Shown one piece after another: positions 59,535-64,000 of a stretch of DNA of 64,000 bases. The notes below the pieces were generated by a model. It had not been told where the DNA came from and did no database searches. It was given only the letters and a program-made list of their open reading frames with translations. Source of the DNA: an uncultured Acetatifactor sp. (GTDB taxonomy: Bacteria; Bacillota; Clostridia; Lachnospirales; Lachnospiraceae). The position numbers were made by a program, and so were the translations under genes. Position 1 is the first letter of the stretch; each line of letters starts with the position of its first letter. The stretch covers positions 11,118 to 75,117 of the forward strand of contig CAJUCT010000020.1 in NCBI GenBank assembly GCA_910585015.1. The letters are read 5' to 3'.

Positions 59535-60238
59535 ACGCCAGTTCCCTGCCTTTCCCCTATGATAGAGCCGTCCTTGATGGTCACCAGCCGCTCCGTCTCC
59601 TCCGCCAATTCCGGGGAGTGAGTAATCAGCACGATAGTCTTGCCCTGTTCCTTGTGCAGCTTGTGGAACAAGTCCATCACCATGCGCCCGGTGGTGGAGT
59701 CCAGCGCTCCGGTGGGTTCGTCCGCCAGAATGATGGCCGGATCATTGCCCATGGCTCTGGCAATGGCTACACGCTGTTTCTGTCCGCCGGACAACTCCTC
59801 CGGCAGATGCTTCATCCGGTCCTCCATGCCCACCATGGCCAGCAGTTCCTTGGCCCGTTCCACTCGCCTTCTGCCCGTGACACCCCCGTAGAGCATGGGC
59901 ATCTCCACATTTTTCAGCGCATTGGTCTTGGCGATCAGATTGTAGGTCTGAAACACAAAACCGATCTTCCGATTACGGATGCCGGACAACTCCCTGTCCT
60001 TTGCCGCTATCATATCCACGCCGTCTAAGCGGTACCGCCCCTGGGTGGGACGATCCAGGGCGCCAATAATATTCATCAGCGTGGATTTGCCGGAGCCCGA
60101 GGCCCCTACCACTGCCACGAATTCTCCTTCATATATGGTCAGATTGATGCCGTTCAACACCGTAAGTTCGTTGGAAGTCCCGATATAGAAACGCTTATAG
60201 ATGTCCTCCAGCTCAATCACTGCCCGCCTGCTCATCAA
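59531..60238 (-). CDS. ABC transporter ATP-binding protein, MacB/YknY-type
   Basis: 235 residues. Walker A GASGSGKST near 41, Q-loop FQTYNLIAK, signature LSGGQKQR near 143, Walker B IILADEPTGALD near 163, THSPE switch. Overlaps the permease start by 4 bp and the adaptor stop by 4 bp, so all three genes are translationally coupled. Confidence 0.95.
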   Translation of the reverse strand: MMSRRAVIELEDIYKRFYIGTSNELTVLNGINLTIYEGEFVAVVGASGSGKSTLMNIIGALDRPTQGRYRLDGVDMIAAKDRELSGIRNRKIGFVFQTYNLIAKTNALKNVEMPMLYGGVTGRRRVERAKELLAMVGMEDRMKHLPEELSGGQKQRVAIARAMGNDPAIILADEPTGALDSTTGRMVMDLFHKLHKEQGKTIVLITHSPELAEETERLVTIKDGSIIGERQGTGV

Positions 60239-61971
60239 AACCCTCCCATGGGGCCCATCTGCTGAAGCAGTCTGTTCAGGTCGTCCATGCCGTTGTCCGC
60301 CGGCACCACAACCTCCAGCCCTTCCTCAATCCCCTCGCCGGAGATTTCCACGTAATAATCACTCTCTATGCCCTTGGTCACAGGGATTCGACGGGTTGGC
60401 AGGGCATTGGGCAGGGCGGCATTGCCGCCAGGAGCTCCCTGAACCATCGGCTGTACGTCTCCCATTGTCTGCCCTCCTCCCGCAGGACTTCCCTGGCCAG
60501 CCTGCCCGTCTGTTCCGGGCGCATTACCCTGGGGAACCTGGCCCTGGGAGCCATCGCCGGGCATCTCTGCCGCCCCGGCATTTTCATCCACCACTTCCAC
60601 ATAGAAGCTTCCGTCCTCCGCAGTCTGCACCGCCGCATAGGGCACGGTCAGTACATTCTCCCTGCTGCTGATTATAATGCTCAGCTTGGCGGTCATATCC
60701 ATGCGCAGATCCTCGCAGGGTGTGTCAATGCTGGTCTTTACCGTATAGGTCACGCCGGATCCCGCAGTTGCCCGGGGAGCGACGGAAATCACTTTTCCCT
60801 CCAGTTCCAGATCCCCTGTGCCGTTGGTCTTGATGACAACTTTCTGACCTTCCTTAATCTTGCTGATGTCATACTCATCGATCTCCACGGTAACTTCGTA
60901 GCTGCTGATATCTTCAATGGTCACAATGGCACCGCCGTTGTAATTGTCCCCGGTCTCCAGATTGACTGCCGTCACCACGCCGGAGATGGGAGCCGTCACC
61001 GTGCAGGCTGCTATCTGCTCCTGGTAGCGGTCAATCTGCTGCTGGTCCGACATGCCTGACGTGGAAGCGTTTAAACGGCTGGAAGCAACACTGTCCTGCC
61101 TGCTCAGCAAAGTGCTGCCGCCGTTGCGTATGGCATCCTCCTGGCTCTGCAGCAGCCGGTTATAAGCGTCATAGGCACTGTTCACCGCCGCAACCGCCTG
61201 GTCATAAGCGGATTTCAGCCCCCGCGCCGTCTCCTGGGCAGTGCTGTATTTCATCTGGCACTCCGTGATCAGCTGCTCCAGGCGCTGGGCCTCCGCTTCC
61301 AATGCCGCCCTGTCGGAGGCGTCACTGCCGGACACGGTGGACTGCCCGTTCAGCTGCTCATGCACCCTGGCCAGCTGTGTCTGGTATCCCTCCAGCGCTT
61401 TCCGAATCTCCTGGCTGTTGTTATCGGCGTTACCGTAGCTGGATCCCGCCCTGTTCATAGTCTCCTTGGCTTCCTCATAGCTTCTCAAGGCGCTGGCCAC
61501 CTGCTCCTCCATCCGGGAGAGATCAACCTGGACGGAGATCCCCGCCTCCGTCAGATTGCGCTGGGCGGAGTCAAGATCCAACTGCGTCCTCCTCTGAGCC
61601 ACACTCAGAGAAAGTTCGGCGTTGGCCAGATTCTCCTCCAGATCCGCCGTGTCCAACAAACACAGCAAATCCCCTTCCTTTACCATGTCTCCCACCTGCA
61701 CCGGCACACTGAGGGATTTAACCCCTGTCACCTCCGCCGCCACGCTCTTGCTGTCCGCGCTTATGACAGAGCCGGTAGCGGACACGCTTTCCACTAAGGA
61801 GCGGTACTCTATGGTCGCTGTCTCCTGCTGAGTCATCATGCTCAACATGGTCTCCGCCGCCTCCTGTACACTGATGATAAACTTTCCGATCAGGATTCCA
61901 AGAATGATAAAAATCACCAGGAAAATGCAGAGCTTTTTATGCTTTTTTAACCACTTTAAAACAGACTTCAT
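60235..61971 (-). CDS. Membrane-fusion (HlyD/MacA/YknX-type) efflux adaptor
   Basis: 578 residues. N-terminal membrane anchor near 13-35, biotinyl-lipoyl-like halves (SVPVQVGDMVKEGDLLCLLD near 75; VTAPISGVVTAVNLETGDN near 320), a long coiled-coil hairpin between them (about 105-300) and beta-barrel domains after. A Gly/Pro/Gln-rich insertion (about 470-520) sits in the C-terminal part. First gene of the efflux operon. Longer than typical YknX because of the coiled coil and insertion. Confidence 0.92.
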   Translation of the reverse strand: MKSVLKWLKKHKKLCIFLVIFIILGILIGKFIISVQEAAETMLSMMTQQETATIEYRSLVESVSATGSVISADSKSVAAEVTGVKSLSVPVQVGDMVKEGDLLCLLDTADLEENLANAELSLSVAQRRTQLDLDSAQRNLTEAGISVQVDLSRMEEQVASALRSYEEAKETMNRAGSSYGNADNNSQEIRKALEGYQTQLARVHEQLNGQSTVSGSDASDRAALEAEAQRLEQLITECQMKYSTAQETARGLKSAYDQAVAAVNSAYDAYNRLLQSQEDAIRNGGSTLLSRQDSVASSRLNASTSGMSDQQQIDRYQEQIAACTVTAPISGVVTAVNLETGDNYNGGAIVTIEDISSYEVTVEIDEYDISKIKEGQKVVIKTNGTGDLELEGKVISVAPRATAGSGVTYTVKTSIDTPCEDLRMDMTAKLSIIISSRENVLTVPYAAVQTAEDGSFYVEVVDENAGAAEMPGDGSQGQVPQGNAPGTDGQAGQGSPAGGGQTMGDVQPMVQGAPGGNAALPNALPTRRIPVTKGIESDYYVEISGEGIEEGLEVVVPADNGMDDLNRLLQQMGPMGGF

Positions 61972-62038
61972 ATCTGACTACCTCGTTTCTGTGCCGCTGT
62001 ATATATGTATATGCTTATTCGGCTGCGCAGCACATAGC

Positions 62039-62082
62039 AAGCCGGGTAAATATCTGGAAATCATTTTACCCCCGGCTTTTTA
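62039..62082 (+). terminator. Plus-strand terminator-like hairpin with no plus-strand gene
   Basis: AAGCCGGGTAAA / TTTACCCCCGGCTT followed by TTTTT on the plus strand, in the gap between two minus-strand genes. It could end a small RNA or an antisense transcript, or be a decayed gene end. On the minus strand no T tract follows. Confidence 0.55.
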
Positions 62083-62134
62083 AATAGTCTATAGATATCA
62101 CAAAAATTTCATAGAATTTATGGTCTTTTTATTG

Positions 62135-62815
62135 TTATTCCTGCCGCAGCTTTGCCAACTCCAGCCTGCCCCTCTCATAGATAGGACGCACCTCATTCAG
62201 CAGACTTTCATAGTAGTTTACAGCCGCCTGTCTACGTGCCTGGGCCATCTTTGCGCCTTTTTTCGTATAAAAATGAGAATAGATATTTTCCAGCTTAAAT
62301 TTGTATTCCTGGAAAAATGAAGGGCTTGTGTCCACGGTGCCGTCCTGCACCCTTCCTTCCTCATCCACATTGTACAGCGGCTCCGACACCTGCCCCTTGT
62401 AAAAGAGCGTCCGGGCGATGCCGATAGCCCCCGTCACATCCAGCTTGTCAGCGTCAAACAGGATCTTGGCCTCCACGGTCTCCGGCTCATTGTTGCTGCG
62501 GTATCGGTGGGCCAGAATGCAGTGCCGGACTTTGGCGGCAAAGCTTTCCGCAAAGCCCTGCTCCACCAAAAAGCGATATGCCTTTTCCGCTCCCACCTGG
62601 GCGTGACAGAGAGACGGGTTCTCAAACTGCTCCCTGCGGCCTATGTCGTGAAGCAGGCAGGCACAGATCAAAATGTCATAATCCACATCTCTCTCCTCTT
62701 TGGCAATCTCCAGAGCGCTGTACAGCACCCGATAGATATGCTCCTTGTCGTGGGCGCTGTCCCCCATGCAGGATAACATATAATCTTCCAGTAACTGGTA
62801 TACCTGATTTGTCAT
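62135..62815 (-). CDS. HD-domain phosphohydrolase
   Basis: 226 residues. HD metal motifs are AHDKEHIYRVL near 20, the HD doublet in CLLHDIGRREQ near 53, HCILAHRYR near 92 and FDADKLDVTGAIGIART near 121. Similar in layout to YedJ/YpgQ-type nucleotide hydrolases. Substrate unknown. Ends close to the efflux operon; starts 13 bp after the stop of the truncated acyltransferase gene. Confidence 0.85.
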   Translation of the reverse strand: MTNQVYQLLEDYMLSCMGDSAHDKEHIYRVLYSALEIAKEERDVDYDILICACLLHDIGRREQFENPSLCHAQVGAEKAYRFLVEQGFAESFAAKVRHCILAHRYRSNNEPETVEAKILFDADKLDVTGAIGIARTLFYKGQVSEPLYNVDEEGRVQDGTVDTSPSFFQEYKFKLENIYSHFYTKKGAKMAQARRQAAVNYYESLLNEVRPIYERGRLELAKLRQE

Positions 62816-62828
62816 AATATCTCCTAAT

Positions 62829-63431
62829 CTATCCTTTTTCTTTGCGGACCAGACCTTCGTTCCGCCTCTTCATTTGGTATAGTTCCTCCGCGGCCAGCCG
62901 GGTTTTGGCCGCCACATCAGCACCGTTTTGGGGAAAGCAATAATACAGCGCCCGATGGTCTCCGATACAAATCATATCCCCCAGCTCGTACCAATAATAA
63001 TCCGCATACAGGCTGTAGGATGCGGAGGGCTTCTGCGCATAGTCCAGCTGTCCCTGGCACCCTGTGAGACGAAATCCCTCCGCAGTATGCTCCAGCACAC
63101 CGCCGCCCACCCGGTAGATGCATCTGCTGTCCACCAGCATACAGATGTCCACAGGCACCTGCAAATGATAACTGCCCTCCAGCAATTCCTGACGTACACA
63201 TTCCCGCTCCCAGCGATACCAGTCAGGCACATGTGTGAAATGTTCTTCCTCCGAAGTCATATCCACGCCCCGCAGATAGCCATATTCCGTAAGTTCATAG
63301 GTTTTTCCGCAGTTCTCGCAGGTCAATCTGCTGCCCCTGCCCCGCATCCTGCCCTCCGTCAGACAGTGAGGACATTTGTATAGCACCCGGTTGAGATAGT
63401 CCGCCCGGAAAGGCTCGCTGACCCGAACCAT
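62829..63431 (-). pseudogene. C-terminal part of a 1-acylglycerol-3-phosphate acyltransferase-like protein
   Basis: 200 codons with a zinc-ribbon-like element (KCPHC...CENCGKTYEL near 18-45) and a conserved distal domain (FTHVPDWYRWERECVRQELLEG; SYSLYADYYWYELGDMICIGD). From memory, longer Lachnospiraceae proteins carry this region after a PlsC acyltransferase domain; that domain is absent here. The frame continues upstream only 12 codons to a TAG, which is the stop of an AT-rich foreign-looking gene. I infer loss of the N-terminal half at that junction. Confidence 0.6.
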
Positions 63432-63467
63432 ATTCTGCTGCTGCCAACGGAAATTGTTGCATTTTCT

Positions 63468-63746
63468 CTATTTCATTTTGTAATATTTATACCACATCCT
63501 ATATAATTCTTTATCTGAATATTTCCCATAATTATTTCTATGCCTATATTTAAGAACCTCCTTCTTATAAGAGGAAAATGATTCTAGAAATTTATAATCA
63601 CAAATATTCCAAGAGCAAAACAGCTTTTTATATGCCATTCCAGAGGGAACTGCCACATGATTTCTCCGCACATATCTGTTAGCATATTTCTTTGCTCCTT
63701 TATTGTGATCCTTACAACATGGCACTCGTTTATAACTTCTACTCAT
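63468..63746 (-). CDS. Small basic AT-rich protein of unknown function
   Basis: 92 residues, starting MSRSYKRVPCCKDHNKGAKK, very rich in Lys, Arg and Tyr, ending YYKMK. Short proteins with this opening recur in Clostridia and mobile DNA, but I know of no function. Base composition is far more AT-rich than its neighbours, which points to horizontal acquisition. ATG 63746 follows AGGAGAGGG, and upstream lies ATGCGGAAG, resembling the end of family A. It abuts the truncated acyltransferase in the same frame. Confidence 0.65.
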   Translation of the reverse strand: MSRSYKRVPCCKDHNKGAKKYANRYVRRNHVAVPSGMAYKKLFCSWNICDYKFLESFSSYKKEVLKYRHRNNYGKYSDKELYRMWYKYYKMK

Positions 63747-63780
63747 ATACCCTCTCCTAATTGATAATCTTCCGCATGAG

Positions 63781-64000
63781 CGCAATTTTATTATCATAAA
63801 TCGGAACTTTTTACCTAATTTTTTATAGCAATATGCCTTTCATCATCTTGCATACCTAACTTGGCTAAGCTTAAACAAAAAAACATGAAAAGCCGTCATT
63901 TATCAACTTCCAATGTTGGCGCAAACTACCTCTTTATATGCGATTTATTGTACCAAGCCGCTTACGCGGCAGCAAGTGCTAAAATATTTTTCCGCTAAAT
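63781..64000. other. AT-rich non-coding edge
   Basis: No open frame or RNA recognised in the last 220 bp; composition matches the AT-rich gene beside it. Confidence 0.4.

Overview
The window looks like chromosomal DNA of an anaerobic Gram-positive Clostridia member, most likely a Lachnospiraceae. The reasons are moderately high GC, strong AGGAGG ribosome sites, TTG/GTG starts, HprK, a proS T-box, DUF1846, YitT, DUF3048 and SIMPL proteins, an [FeFe]-hydrogenase-like protein and two rubrerythrins. This placement is inference from gene content; no rRNA is present. Most genes are on the minus strand. I see no CRISPR array, prophage or transposase gene.

Layout: 0-9.7 kb holds glucokinase (cut by the window edge), hprK, uvrC, ftsH and a propeller/solute-binding lipoprotein beside a broken paralogue. 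9.9-16.9 kb holds DUF1846, YitT and an exonuclease-dacF-trmB-trxA operon. 17-19.4 kb is a padR/HAAS-DUF4097 envelope-stress pair with a duplicated promoter. 19.4-23.3 kb has an esterase, T-box-controlled proS and an aldose epimerase. 23.3-28.2 kb has a hydrogenase-chemoreceptor fusion, a MerR-methyltransferase fusion and a Ca-binding-like protein. 28.6-38.9 kb has two tRNA-Gly genes, a diguanylate cyclase, DUF3810, MATE, DUF3048, beta-galactosidase and a membrane protein. 39-41.7 kb is lower in GC and decayed (orphan 3' end, deleted HD-GYP, receiver fragment). 41.9-52.3 kb holds an FtsX-type ABC transporter, an AgrC/AgrA-type two-component system, a formate/nitrite channel and a heterodimeric ABC exporter behind a leader-ORF/terminator. 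52.4-58 kb is a redox/stress group (two flavin-split-barrel proteins, two rubrerythrins) with an acyltransferase and a HAD phosphatase. 58.2-62 kb is a MacAB/YknXYZ-like efflux operon. The right edge has an HD hydrolase, a truncated acyltransferase and an AT-rich insertion.

The most unusual content is between the genes. A family of about 103-104 bp imperfect palindromes (family A) sits at many loci, always in the same orientation relative to the downstream gene and ending with ATGCGGAACT just before its Shine-Dalgarno site. It is often tandemly duplicated, and its stems change compensatorily between loci. Promoters placed upstream show that several copies lie in transcribed 5' leaders. A second, unrelated 143-144 bp palindromic element (family B) occurs twice, each copy flanked by a target-site-like direct repeat, so it behaves like a MITE. 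These two families are the best candidates for undescribed elements here.
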